A stretch of 64,000 nucleotides of DNA from NCBI GenBank assembly GCA_965276955.1, contig CBDIBP010000047.1:1-64000 (forward strand), in the 5' to 3' direction. The position numbers and the translations under genes were made by a program. Below are positions 1 through 8,824 of this stretch, piece after piece. The number at the start of each line of letters is the position of its first letter. Position 1 is the first letter of the stretch. The notes beneath the pieces are model-generated. The model did no database searches. It saw only the letters and a list, made by a program, of their open reading frames with translations, and was not told the DNA's origin. The stretch is from JABDEZ01 sp965276955. Lineage in GTDB: Bacteria; Bacteroidota; Bacteroidia; Chitinophagales; Chitinophagaceae.

Positions 1-1
1 G

Positions 2-229
2 GACTTAAAAGATTTTTTTGATTTGATGGGCAATGGAGATGAGGCTGATGAAACCCTCGCAAAATATTATCGCGACGGTGTAATAACAATTGCAGGATTT
101 TCCTTAAGGCAGGGTATAAATGAAGTAGCTGGTTGGTTTAAAGTCATCAAGGATAACAAACTTGGAATTTTTTGCGAAAATGTCTCAGATCCCAATATTG
201 ATGAAACCTGCACACATTTCGTCCTGTAA
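2..229 (+). CDS. C-terminal fragment of an unknown protein (cut by left edge)
   Basis: The reading frame is open from the left edge and stops at 227-229, so only the last 75 or so codons are visible. I do not recognise the product. The fragment is soluble-looking and acidic, with no membrane segment. It overlaps the start of the next gene in another frame, which suggests either translational coupling or one gene split by a frameshift. Base composition is AT-rich like the next gene and unlike the core genes further right. Confidence 0.5.
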   Translation, partial: DLKDFFDLMGNGDEADETLAKYYRDGVITIAGFSLRQGINEVAGWFKVIKDNKLGIFCENVSDPNIDETCTHFVL

Positions 230-755
230 AAATTATCATGATCTGGTTAAAAGGCTTTTACGGCAAATTGAAATTAAATCGAAATTTAAAAAGGGAAATA
301 ACGATTCCGAGATTATTTCTTCAATTCTTACTAAGTTTCACCAGTTTGCAACCCAACTAAAAAATAGACACAATCAGAGAGATACTATTGCAATAGAGGA
401 CGAATATGATGTACAAGATTTATTGCATGCGGTATTGAAAATTCATTTTGATGATGTTAGAGAAGAAGAATATACTCCGTCATACGCTGGAAGCTCAACG
501 AGAATGGATTTTCTTTTGAAAAATGAAGAAATAGTAATTGAAGTCAAAAAGACCAGAAATGGCTTAAAGGATAAGGAGGTGGGGGAACAATTAATTCTTG
601 ATGTTGCTCATTATAAAAATCACCCCAATTGCACTGAATTATTTTGTTTTGTTTACGATCCTGAAAATAGGATTAAAAATCCTCGTGGATTGGAATCAGA
701 TTTATCTAAGCTGTCAGACCAAGATTTAAAAGTTATAGTTTTTATTAGGCCTTGA
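180..755 (+). CDS. DpnII/MboI-like PD-(D/E)XK nuclease-domain protein
   Basis: About 190 residues. The second half carries the pattern I associate with the DpnII/MboI-like REase domain: EDEYDVQDLLHAVL, then FDDVREEEYTPSYAGSSTRMDFLL, then EIVIEVKKTR, ending with a FVYDP strand. The D of RMDFLL and the E-V-K of VIEVKK fit a PD-(D/E)-X-K site. The N-terminal 60 residues are helical and lack recognisable motifs. Such domains occur as stand-alone effectors and in defence or mobile loci; no methyltransferase partner is visible here, so a restriction role is not shown. ATG 180 is used; TTG 162 and ATG 201 are alternatives, and all overlap the upstream frame. The gene is AT-rich and lies beside a tRNA gene, consistent with acquisition. 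Confidence 0.7.
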   Translation: MSQIPILMKPAHISSCKNYHDLVKRLLRQIEIKSKFKKGNNDSEIISSILTKFHQFATQLKNRHNQRDTIAIEDEYDVQDLLHAVLKIHFDDVREEEYTPSYAGSSTRMDFLLKNEEIVIEVKKTRNGLKDKEVGEQLILDVAHYKNHPNCTELFCFVYDPENRIKNPRGLESDLSKLSDQDLKVIVFIRP

Positions 756-777
756 GTTCATTTTGAGAGTTTACACC

Positions 778-799
778 GATGGCGGAATTGGTAGACGCG
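778..799 (+). repeat. Inverted partial copy of tRNA-Leu (5' half)
   Basis: These 22 bases are identical to the acceptor-end/D-arm part of the tRNA-Leu at 956-1039 but lie on the opposite strand. Similarity fades over the next 17 bases, where the anticodon loop loses U33, and there is no T-arm. It is a tRNA fragment rather than a gene. It probably marks a past recombination or integration event. Confidence 0.7.
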
Positions 800-900
800 A
801 TAGTCGAGAAATCTGTAGAGCAAGGCCCAGCAATGGTTTCAACGTCAGCATAGTGCAATTTTCAGTGCAAGCAATTTATTAGCCCAAGAAAATAGAGGAT

Positions 901-935
901 AAAAAAAGAGCTGTACATGTGTACAACTCTTTGAT
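901..935 (-). terminator. Intrinsic terminator of tRNA-Leu
   Basis: On the minus strand an AAAGAG/CTCTTT stem (907-912 with 927-932) continues into a TGTAC/GTACA inner stem and is followed by a run of seven T. It lies about 20 bases beyond the 3' end of the tRNA. Confidence 0.75.
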
Positions 936-955
936 TTTCAGCCGTTTATGCTGAG

Positions 956-1039
956 TGCCCAGAACAGGAATCGAACCTGCACTACCTTGCGATAACCAGA
1001 TTTTGAGTCTAGCGCGTCTACCAATTCCGCCATCTGGGC
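956..1039 (-). tRNA. tRNA-Leu(CAA)
   Basis: The minus strand folds into a full class II tRNA. The seven-base acceptor stem GCCCAGA pairs with TCTGGGC. The D-arm contains AATTGGTAGAC. The anticodon stem CTAGA/TCTGG closes the loop CTCAAAA, giving anticodon CAA (reads UUG). A long variable arm follows, and the T-loop is TTCGATT. The 3' CCA is not encoded. The neighbouring AT-rich genes and the inverted fragment at 778 suggest this locus has been used by a mobile element. Confidence 0.95.
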
Positions 1040-1068
1040 AATGGCAATTGTTCCTGCTTCGCTTTCAC

Positions 1069-1599
1069 TTAGCGGGCTGCAAATCTATCAATTCTTTCCT
1101 GAATACGCAACAGATATTTTTTACGAAAATACAGGTCTTTTATTTCCAGCAAAAGTTGGTCGGTTTGCTCACCTTTATTATAGCGGTCGGTAAGTGGTGT
1201 TATTTCGTTCGTCCACTGTGCCATGTGTTCCGCAAACGCTTGTGTTGATTTATTATTTGTATTACCTCCAGCCTGTTCTTCTTCGCTCTCGCTTATGGTC
1301 TCGTTCAGCTCCATCATCTCCATCAGGAATGCCGGTGGCAAGCTATATTTTTCTTCGTCTTCCAGCAGGTTGTTCAGTTTTAGTATATACGCTATAAGCC
1401 TATCCGCATCTCCCAGCGTCTTATATGCATCGTTGTTAATGGCTGCCATGCGCAGGTGTTCTGCTTTCTCATGGTCGGTGGCTTGGGCAAACCGATCAGG
1501 ATGATGGGCACGGCTCAGCGCATAGTATTTTGCTTTTACCAGCGTAGCGTCAGGGGAAAAACTTACGGGCAATTGGTATAATTGGAAATAGTTGATCAT
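1069..1599 (-). CDS. hscB: Fe-S cluster assembly co-chaperone HscB
   Basis: A 176-residue J-domain protein of the size and layout of HscB. The N-terminal J domain has the HPD motif at residues 33-35 within HHPDRF, followed by the MAAINNDAYKTL segment. A C-terminal helical domain rich in acidic residues (ISESEEEQ and onward) would bind IscU. Known role: it recruits the Hsp70 HscA to IscU during Fe-S cluster transfer in the cytosol. No isc/suf genes are adjacent. The start overlaps the promoter of the divergent gene at 1638. Confidence 0.92.
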   Translation of the reverse strand: MINYFQLYQLPVSFSPDATLVKAKYYALSRAHHPDRFAQATDHEKAEHLRMAAINNDAYKTLGDADRLIAYILKLNNLLEDEEKYSLPPAFLMEMMELNETISESEEEQAGGNTNNKSTQAFAEHMAQWTNEITPLTDRYNKGEQTDQLLLEIKDLYFRKKYLLRIQERIDRFAAR

Positions 1600-1621
1600 G
1601 AGGTTAGTAATCTTATATTTG
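1592..1621 (+). promoter_or_regulatory. Bacteroidota-type promoter for the 1638 gene
   Basis: TTG at 1592-1594, a 19-base spacer, then TATATTTG at 1614-1621. This is an exact match to the TTG-N19-TAnnTTTG consensus of the primary sigma factor in this phylum. The ATG follows 17 bases downstream, so the 5' leader must be very short. Confidence 0.7.
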
Positions 1622-1637
1622 GCTAAAATTAGTAAAG

Positions 1638-2843
1638 ATGCTCCGTATAGGGTTGATCAAAGAAAGAAAAGCACATCCTGATAGTCGTGTAGCGCTTACA
1701 CCTGCACAATGCGCGCAGATTTGCAATACATATCCGGGCATCCAGATAGTAGCAGAATCTTCTCCATTCAGGTGTTTTAGTGATGACGAATATCGCCAGC
1801 AGGGTATTACGGTCACAGATGATATGAGCAATCGTGACATTTTGTTAGGTGTAAAAGAAGTACCACCTGCTAACCTCATACCTGGCAAAACATATTTTTT
1901 CTTTTCCCACACCAAAAAAAAGCAGGAATATAATAGGGCTATGATGCATGAGCTCATAAAAAAGCAGATCTGCATGATAGATTATGAATGTCTCACACAT
2001 ACTGACGAACAGCGGATTTTGGGATTTGGCCTTTATGCAGGTATTGTTGGTGCGCACAATGGCCTACGTACTTTTGGTAAAAAAACAGGCTTATATGAGC
2101 TGCCAGCTGCACATAGCTTGGGCCGCTATGACGATGTAATAATGGCCTACAGCCGCATGAAACTGCCCAATATAAAAATAGCCATAACAGGGTCGGGGAA
2201 AGTAGCGGCAGGCATTATAGATGTTATGACCGCTCTGGATATAGAACCAGTAGAGCCTGCAGACTTTCTTACGCACCAATACCAGTATCCCGTATATGCC
2301 CACCTGAAGGGTGGCGCATTATATGAACGTAAAGATAATGGACTTTTTCACCGCGACGATTTTCATGCTAACCCGGAAGCTTACAAATGTTTGTTCACCA
2401 ATTTCGTTAACCAGACAGACGTTTTAATGAACGGCATCTACTGGGAAGAAGATATAGCTCGCCTTTTCGAGTCAAAGGACATTCAGCGCAATGATTGGCG
2501 CATAAGTGTTATATCAGACATTACATGTGATATTAATGGCTCTGTGCCTATCAATCTGGGTGCCAGTGAAATTGAGGATCCGGTATATGGTATAGATCGG
2601 AAGACCATACAAAAAGTATCGCCATATCTGCCCCTGTTACAGTCTATTGATGTAATGGCGGTTGACAACCTGCCAAATGAGTTGCCTCGCGATGCATCAG
2701 AATACTTTGGTCTGCATTTCGAAAAATACGTGATAGAAGAACTATTGAAAGAGGAAAGTGATATACTAAACAGGGCTACCATTTGTAAGAATGGTAAACT
2801 TACAGACCTGTACAGTTATATGGCAGACTATGCTTACGAATAG
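1638..2843 (+). CDS. Saccharopine/alanine dehydrogenase-like NAD(P) oxidoreductase
   Basis: 401 residues of the AlaDH/PNT N-terminal superfamily. The N-terminus reads IGLIKERKAHPDSRVALTP, as in lysine-forming saccharopine dehydrogenases and alanine dehydrogenases. FFFSHTKKKQ lies near residues 87-96. A Rossmann nucleotide-binding loop GSGKVAAG sits at 185-192, and the ISDITCDINGS segment is typical of the LYS1-like branch. Cytosolic. The substrate cannot be fixed from sequence; amino-acid dehydrogenase is the safe reading. Transcribed from the promoter at 1592-1621, with a pseudogene converging 1 base after its stop. Confidence 0.75.
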   Translation: MLRIGLIKERKAHPDSRVALTPAQCAQICNTYPGIQIVAESSPFRCFSDDEYRQQGITVTDDMSNRDILLGVKEVPPANLIPGKTYFFFSHTKKKQEYNRAMMHELIKKQICMIDYECLTHTDEQRILGFGLYAGIVGAHNGLRTFGKKTGLYELPAAHSLGRYDDVIMAYSRMKLPNIKIAITGSGKVAAGIIDVMTALDIEPVEPADFLTHQYQYPVYAHLKGGALYERKDNGLFHRDDFHANPEAYKCLFTNFVNQTDVLMNGIYWEEDIARLFESKDIQRNDWRISVISDITCDINGSVPINLGASEIEDPVYGIDRKTIQKVSPYLPLLQSIDVMAVDNLPNELPRDASEYFGLHFEKYVIEELLKEESDILNRATICKNGKLTDLYSYMADYAYE

Positions 2844-2844
2844 T

Positions 2845-3773
2845 TTAGGCCAGTAGGTCCTTCACCGCATCCTCTATTTTGGGAAATTGAAATGCAAACC
2901 CTGAGCTCAGTATTTTATCTGCGCTCACGGTACAGCTTTTCAGCACTTCTGTGCTCATTTCTCCAAGTGCTATTTTTAGGGCTGTTTCAGGTACATATAT
3001 AGGCAACTCCAGCTTATCTTTTTCGTTGGCTATAGCTTTCAGCAGTTCTTTATTGGTCACGGGGTATGGTGCCACTGCATTGTATATTCCTTTGTTCTTT
3101 TCATTTTCAAGGTTATACATTATCATTTGGCATAGGTCTGTTACATGTATCCAGCTTACTACTTGCTTGCCGGTACCCAGTATCGGCATCACGCCGTATC
3201 GGGTCGGTTTTTCAAATTCGGGGAATGCACCACTTTCCTTTCCAGCACACATGCAAGCACTATGCCAAAGCGCAGCAACATATGGTGCGCATATCATTTT
3301 GTGCTGCTTTAGCTTCATTTTCCCACTGCTCACATACACTGGCTAAAAAGTCGTCATAGTGATGTCCATCTTCTTTAAAGGGTATAACACCGGGTCTGTC
3401 CGGTCCGTAGAAGCCTATTGCCGAGGCAGAGACCAGCGTCGTGCAGTTTTTTGCATATGCTTTTAGTACAGATACAAGGTAGCGCGTACCCAGTATCCTG
3501 CTGTTCGCTATTTCCTGTTTCCTGCTATCTGTCCATCTCTTGTCTGCTACACTTGCTCCTGCCAGGTGTATCATAGCATCTATGCTGGCCAGCGCATTCT
3601 GATCACATTTTTTGTGTTCACTGTCCAGCATCGCAAATTTTATATACGCCACTTTCTTTACCCTTTATTGGGGTACGCGAAAAAATGATCACATTGTATC
3701 CTTTTTCTGTAAGTATATCTGTAAGGTGCTTCCCTATAAAACCTGTACCGCCTGTTATGCCTATTGTTTTCAT
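2845..3773 (-). pseudogene. Decayed TIGR01777 (YfcH/SulA-like) NAD-dependent epimerase
   Basis: The ATG at 3773 starts MKTIGITGGTGFIGKHL, a Rossmann GxxGxxG start, but the frame fails near 3655. The protein continues in a second frame with IHLAGASVADKRW, the family's AGxxIxxxRW-like block, and SASAIGFYGP, which contains the active-site Tyr region. Near 3275 it moves to a third frame (RFGIVLA), and near 3225 to another that encodes GTGKQVVSWIHVTDL and the normal C-terminus up to 2845. At least three frameshifts are needed to rebuild about 305 residues, so no functional full-length product is expected. Sequencing error cannot be excluded, but neighbouring genes are intact. Confidence 0.8.
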
Positions 3774-4028
3774 CTTGGATGGTATCTATTAAAGCAAAAT
3801 ATAAAGATCGAGGTATTAAAAGTATGCCATATAGCCTTCGTATCACCGGATTGCTAAAAAAACTAAATAATTATTTAATGCCTTTATCTTACAGCCGTTA
3901 TTTTTTGCACAATTTTTGCAACGGATTGTATATAACGCAGCTTGCATCGTAATATCGACTGGTAGAATATCTTTAGTGCTCATTGGTTATACAATTACAG
4001 GGCACTTATAATACTTGGATAAAAGAAT

Positions 4029-5888
4029 ATGAGGAAACAAAGGGTAAAAATATTTTGCACACTTTGCTGCTTATTAACATGTGTCATAGCCAATGGACAG
4101 GTGGTAAATAGGTTCAATAAATACTTGGAAGATAGTGTCAAAATATCTAACCGCAAATTGATCAATAACCTTTTTCAGCAGGCAAAAAGTTCCATCATGA
4201 AGACACCCGATACTGTTAGTGTCGATATCTTCGTGAATGGTAAAAGTGAAGCGCCATATGTCCAGTTCGAAGGCCGGATAATAAGGCATATCAATATAGA
4301 AGCGTTAGGCTTCGAGCGCACGTTCACCGATACTGCCACCCGCCACGAGACCTTCACAGGCAAAATAGCCAACAGCTTACATACCAATACACGCGAGTTT
4401 GTGGTACGTAACAGTCTTTTCATCAAAGAAAATACACCTGTCAATGCTTTTAAAATAGCCGATAACGAGCGTTACCTGCGTACCCTTAATTATATACATG
4501 ATGCACGTATACTGGTGAAAAAGATACCTGGCAACCCCGATTCTGTAGATATATTGGTAGTTACCAAAGACTTCTTTACCATTAGCGGCGATGGCGCTAT
4601 TAACGGCATAGACCATATAAATGCCCGCGTAATAGATGATAACATAGCCGGTATGGGGCAAAGTGTGGTGGTTACCGGGCTGTACGACAAGAATAGAACA
4701 CCTAACAGTTCTTATGGTGCATCGTATAGTAAGAACAATATTGGTAATTCTTTTGTGAATGCAACTGTTGGCTATAGCCTTATGAACATCAGTAACTATA
4801 CGCACGAGGAGGAAGCAACTGAGTTCTTTAGTGTCGATAGACCACTGGTTTCACCATACTCCCGTGTTGCAGGGGGCTTTACCATAAGCAATAACTCCGG
4901 TACCAACAATTATCACCTGGCAGACAGCCAATATTTTGTGAACAAGTATAGTTACCTTGATGGCTGGATAGGGTACAACCTTGGCATCAGCAAACTCACC
5001 GCTACCAATAACACTATTCGCGACCGCCGGTTCCTTTCAGTACGCTATTTCCATTATGACTTTACCGAGGTTCCCTACCAGGTGGGCAAAAATTTTGATC
5101 CGGTATTTAACAACAAGACCGGCGTACTTACCTCGCTCACTTTTTTCAGGCAAGACTATTTTAAAACACAGTACATCTATGGCTTTGGTACTACAGAGGA
5201 TCTGCCTTATGGATATAATATATCTGTGACCGCAGGTTTCATAAAGCAACTAAGCCTCAATAGGCCCTATGTGGGCATCAATGCACAGCGATATATAGCT
5301 ACACAGCATGGCGATTTTCTGCAGCTATATATGAGAACTGGTGGATATTATAATGAGAACCATGTGCAGGACCTTAGTTTTATGGTGGGTGGTACTGCAT
5401 ATAGCCGCCTCTTTTTTATCCACCAGACCAAGATCAGGCAGTATATTTTGTTCAATTACTCAAGCATATATCGCCCTGTCACCTCTGCACCATTAAGGAT
5501 AGATAATGCCTATGGTATCCGCGAGTTCCTATCCGATTCTGCTTATGGCAGCCGCCGCATCACATTGCAGTTAGAGACCCCTTTCTATTTGAAGTATAAA
5601 TTATTGGGCTTTCAGTTCGCGCCATTTCCTTATGTCGATCTTTCTCTACTACAGCCGGTCAACCAGGCTTTTAATAAAGTATCATTATATACGGGTGTAG
5701 GCGGTGGGTTCAGAGCACGTAATGAGAACCTGGTGTTTGGCACTATTGAGCTCAGAGCATTTTACTACCCGGTAACCCCCGATGGGGTAAGAGGATTTAA
5801 AGTTATCCTCAACTCCGAGCTTCGTTATCGTTACAATAGTAATTTTATACACGAGCCAGACTATGTGCAGTTGAACATTGAACAGTAA
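4029..5888 (+). CDS. BamA/TamA-like outer-membrane beta-barrel protein
   Basis: 619 residues with a signal peptide (MRKQRVKIFCTLCCLLTCVI...ANGQ). Residues about 60-180 look like a POTRA-type periplasmic segment (EGRIIRHINIEALGFERTF ... RYLRTLNYIHDARILV ... DSVDILVVTKDFF). The remainder is a series of amphipathic strands with alternating aromatic residues, ending in a terminal strand, as in surface-antigen barrels. Likely location is the outer membrane; the substrate or partner is unknown. It stands alone upstream of an MgtC-family gene 45 bases away. A weak TATCTTTA promoter element lies near 3969. Not BamA itself: too short, with too few POTRA domains. Confidence 0.7.
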   Translation: MRKQRVKIFCTLCCLLTCVIANGQVVNRFNKYLEDSVKISNRKLINNLFQQAKSSIMKTPDTVSVDIFVNGKSEAPYVQFEGRIIRHINIEALGFERTFTDTATRHETFTGKIANSLHTNTREFVVRNSLFIKENTPVNAFKIADNERYLRTLNYIHDARILVKKIPGNPDSVDILVVTKDFFTISGDGAINGIDHINARVIDDNIAGMGQSVVVTGLYDKNRTPNSSYGASYSKNNIGNSFVNATVGYSLMNISNYTHEEEATEFFSVDRPLVSPYSRVAGGFTISNNSGTNNYHLADSQYFVNKYSYLDGWIGYNLGISKLTATNNTIRDRRFLSVRYFHYDFTEVPYQVGKNFDPVFNNKTGVLTSLTFFRQDYFKTQYIYGFGTTEDLPYGYNISVTAGFIKQLSLNRPYVGINAQRYIATQHGDFLQLYMRTGGYYNENHVQDLSFMVGGTAYSRLFFIHQTKIRQYILFNYSSIYRPVTSAPLRIDNAYGIREFLSDSAYGSRRITLQLETPFYLKYKLLGFQFAPFPYVDLSLLQPVNQAFNKVSLYTGVGGGFRARNENLVFGTIELRAFYYPVTPDGVRGFKVILNSELRYRYNSNFIHEPDYVQLNIEQ

Positions 5889-5933
5889 ATGTGCACCATT
5901 ATTTTATTATTTTTAAAGTTCAATCATTGAGAT

Positions 5934-6569
5934 ATGCAACTTCCCCCCGACCTGTTCTTAAAGCTATTGATAGCTCTTGTAGTTGGTGGTTCCATAGGCT
6001 TAGAGCGAGAGCTAAGAACTAAAGGTGCTGGCTTCAGGACCATGATGCTTATTTGTATCGGAGCCTCTATATTCACTACTTTATCGCAGATAATAGGTGT
6101 CAATATCTCTCCAGACAGGATAGCGTCAAACATTGTTGTTGGGGTAGGCTTTTTAGGTGCCGGTGTTATTTTTAAGGCCGAGGATAAGATCCATGGTATT
6201 ACTACCGCTGCCACCATATGGATAACTGCGGCCTTAGGGATGGGTATTGGTGACGGTTTTTACCTGGCATCGGTCATCAGCGCCGCAATAGTGTTGGTCA
6301 TTCTCTTCCTGTTCTCATTCTTCGATGTCCATATAGACCGCATCAACCAGATGCGCAACTACAAAATAGTTTACCCCTACGAAGAACTCGGGCAGCATAA
6401 ATACGAGGACCACCTGAAGGAGTTTCACCTTAATATCAAAGCACGCAGCCAAAGTAAGGTTGGCAATATCATTACAGGTACCTGGGTAGTGCAAGGCTCT
6501 GAAAAAGATCATCATGCATTCATAGAGTATATCCTCCGGGACAGTACTGTAACAGAGTTTGACTTTTAA
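5934..6569 (+). CDS. MgtC/SapB family inner-membrane protein
   Basis: 211 residues. The N-terminal half contains the MgtC signature: LLIALVVGGSIGLERE, KGAGFRTMMLICIGAS, GVGFLGAGVIFK, and a GITTAATIWITAALGMGIG membrane helix. Four transmembrane segments are followed by a cytoplasmic C-terminal domain of about 70 residues. Family members modulate Mg2+ homeostasis and other membrane functions; specific transport is not proven. It converges on aroC with only 7 bases between stops and no visible terminator. Confidence 0.88.
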   Translation: MQLPPDLFLKLLIALVVGGSIGLERELRTKGAGFRTMMLICIGASIFTTLSQIIGVNISPDRIASNIVVGVGFLGAGVIFKAEDKIHGITTAATIWITAALGMGIGDGFYLASVISAAIVLVILFLFSFFDVHIDRINQMRNYKIVYPYEELGQHKYEDHLKEFHLNIKARSQSKVGNIITGTWVVQGSEKDHHAFIEYILRDSTVTEFDF

Positions 6570-6576
6570 AGTCTCA

Positions 6577-7545
6577 TTATGCCATCATCATCATGTCTGC
6601 CAGCGCTATTGCTGTAGCAGCTTCCACCACTACCGGCACTCTTAGGGCAATACACAGGTCATGCCTCCCTTTCACACTAAAGGCACTTACAGCTTGCTTT
6701 TCAGTATTCCAGGTCTGTTGTTCTTTTGGGGTGCTGCTGGTGGGTTTTACTGCCACTCTAAAGTAAAGTTCATTTCCATTAGTAATGCCACCATTTATGC
6801 CCCCTGCATTGTTGGTGAGGGTAGTGCCTTCTGCATCTATTATAGCATCGTTATGTACACTGCCTTTCATTCGCGCTGCCGCAAAGCCGCTGCCAAACTC
6901 AATGCCTTTAATAGCAGGAATAGAGAATATAATATGACTGATGGCCGATTCGATAGAGTCAAAGAACGGTTCGCCCATACCCACAGGTAGGCCGCTCACA
7001 GTACAGCTAACAATTCCTCCTATGCTATCCTGTTCCTCAATAGCCTGCGCTACAGCAACATCGATATCAGTATTGCCGCCTGCTTCTGTAAGCATGGCCG
7101 TTATCTGTACTTTGTATAAAACTTTTTTTGCAATTACACCTGCAGCAACCAATGCCAATGTCAACCGACCTGATGAATGCCCACCGCCCCTATAGTCATT
7201 ATACCCCTTGAATTTTTTATCCAGCACCCAATCGGCATGGCCGGGTCGTGGGGTTTGGCGCAGTGTCTCGTAGTCTGCTGACCGTACATTCTTGTTTTCG
7301 AATAGAATAGTGATAGGTGCGCCAGTGGTCATCCCATTAAATACTCCGCTTACTATCATTGGCAGGTCGTCTTCCTTGCGGGGGGTGGTGCCTGCAGCGC
7401 CAGCTTTTCTACGTTCCAGATCGCGTAGCATATCAGCTTCGGTCAGTGCTATACCTGGCGCACATCCATCAATGGTCACACCCACCATAGGCCCGTGCGA
7501 TTCACCAAATATACTGATGCGGAACAGCCTGCCAAATGTGTTCAT
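6577..7545 (-). CDS. aroC: Chorismate synthase, short form
   Basis: Last step of the shikimate pathway, EPSP to chorismate, using reduced FMN. Seen: FGESHG at the N-terminus, TTPRKEDD, RPGHAD, RGGGHSSGRLT and the C-terminal GRHD block. The usual RRRPGQ is RRKAGAAG here, and the usual RGGGRSSARET is altered. At 322 residues it is about 30-40 shorter than typical enzymes. The reading frame is intact and the order aroB-aroA-aroC strongly supports the assignment. It starts 5 bases after the aroA stop, so the two are probably co-transcribed. Confidence 0.92.
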   Translation of the reverse strand: MNTFGRLFRISIFGESHGPMVGVTIDGCAPGIALTEADMLRDLERRKAGAAGTTPRKEDDLPMIVSGVFNGMTTGAPITILFENKNVRSADYETLRQTPRPGHADWVLDKKFKGYNDYRGGGHSSGRLTLALVAAGVIAKKVLYKVQITAMLTEAGGNTDIDVAVAQAIEEQDSIGGIVSCTVSGLPVGMGEPFFDSIESAISHIIFSIPAIKGIEFGSGFAAARMKGSVHNDAIIDAEGTTLTNNAGGINGGITNGNELYFRVAVKPTSSTPKEQQTWNTEKQAVSAFSVKGRHDLCIALRVPVVVEAATAIALADMMMMA

Positions 7546-7549
7546 ATAC

Positions 7550-8824
7550 TTACTCGATTATAGCACAATTTACGCCCGATGCTGCTAATTGTTTAAAAAA
7601 AGACGGGTAAGATTTGTTTACAGCATCTGCTCCTGTTATAGTAACTGTATCATTGGCCCTTAGGGCCCCTATACTCGCGGCCATCACTATGCGGTGGTCG
7701 TTGTAAGATTCTATAGTTGCGCCTTCCAGGCCGGTAGTGCCAGTTATGCAAAGAGTATCGTCTTCTATAGAGAAAGGCACTTCAAATTGCAGTAGCATTT
7801 CGGCTATGCTTTCTGTCCGGTTACTTTCTTTGTGGTATAGTCTGTGCATCCCTGTTATATAACTATCTCCATCGCAGCAGGCAGCCAGCACGGCCAATAT
7901 CGGGAAGAGGTCGGGGCAATGTGTCGCATCGAACTCAAACGGCTGCAGGTCGCTGGTCCGCACACTTATCTCACCGTCGCTTACTGCTATACGCGCACCA
8001 ATATCTGTCAACAGCTGCAGAATAATTTTATCAGCTTGCACCGATAGCAGGTTCAGACCCTTTACAGTTACCGAGCCGTTTATGGCCCCGGCTACCAGCC
8101 AGTATGCAGCATTGCTCCAGTCGCCTTCCACATCCACTGTCATTTCGTATTGGTATGTAAATGTAGATGGGTCTATATAGAAGTACTTGTAGTTTTCATG
8201 TGTTACCTGTTTCCCGAAATACCGCAATACCTCCAGTGTAAGGTCTATATAAGGCTTGCTTTTCAGGTCGTTCACTTCAACGGTCAACGGAGCTTGTGCC
8301 CTGTAGCAAAGTGCAAAAAGCAAACCACTTAGAAATTGCGAACTCATTGATCCATCTACCGTAACTGATATCGCCACCAAAGGCCCGGTAACCATGAAAG
8401 GCACATGCCCGTTGAAGTGGGGGAGTGTCACCCCGAGTACAGGCAACACTGTGTTGAAGGTATCCATAGGTCGCTTGGTAAGGCTACCACTACCTTTTAT
8501 CTCTACCGGCAGGTTGCTGATGCTGGCTATGGGCGTGAATAACCGCGCAGCCAAGCCGCTTTCCCCGCAATAGATATAACCATGTGCAGGGTTTACTCCA
8601 TTGCCGGCTATCTCTATACCTCCATTATCAAGACGAGTAATGCCTGCGCCCAATTGTTGTATCACTTCCAGCGCAGCCAGTTCATCGGCGGATATGCCTG
8701 TATGATATACTATTGTTTTGCCATGGTGTAGCAATGCTGCTGCAAACACTCTTTGTGTATGGCTTTTAGATGCAGGTGCCTGTATATGTCCTGTTATAGG
8801 ACCGGGGTCAATAATTACTTCCAT
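7550..8824 (-). CDS. aroA: 3-phosphoshikimate 1-carboxyvinyltransferase (EPSP synthase)
   Basis: 424 residues, normal length. Motifs: APASKSHTQRVFAAALL near residue 17 (substrate-binding Lys-Ser and Arg), GESGLAARLFTPIA, GSGSLTKRPM, SSQFLSGLLFAL, and the C-terminal YNDHRIVMAASIGALRA. Transfers enolpyruvate from PEP to shikimate-3-phosphate in the cytosol. Its start overlaps the end of aroB by 17 bases, so translation is likely coupled. Confidence 0.95.
   Translation of the reverse strand: MEVIIDPGPITGHIQAPASKSHTQRVFAAALLHHGKTIVYHTGISADELAALEVIQQLGAGITRLDNGGIEIAGNGVNPAHGYIYCGESGLAARLFTPIASISNLPVEIKGSGSLTKRPMDTFNTVLPVLGVTLPHFNGHVPFMVTGPLVAISVTVDGSMSSQFLSGLLFALCYRAQAPLTVEVNDLKSKPYIDLTLEVLRYFGKQVTHENYKYFYIDPSTFTYQYEMTVDVEGDWSNAAYWLVAGAINGSVTVKGLNLLSVQADKIILQLLTDIGARIAVSDGEISVRTSDLQPFEFDATHCPDLFPILAVLAACCDGDSYITGMHRLYHKESNRTESIAEMLLQFEVPFSIEDDTLCITGTTGLEGATIESYNDHRIVMAASIGALRANDTVTITGADAVNKSYPSFFKQLAASGVNCAIIE

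Noticed and set aside
778..860. A second tRNA-Leu gene on the plus strand
   Set aside because: Only the 5' part matches. The anticodon loop lacks U33 and there is no T-arm or matching acceptor 3' strand.
955..1248. Plus-strand ORF starting MPRTGIEPALP
   Set aside because: It is the well-known false ORF read across the antisense of a tRNA gene, here tRNA-Leu, and then across hscB.
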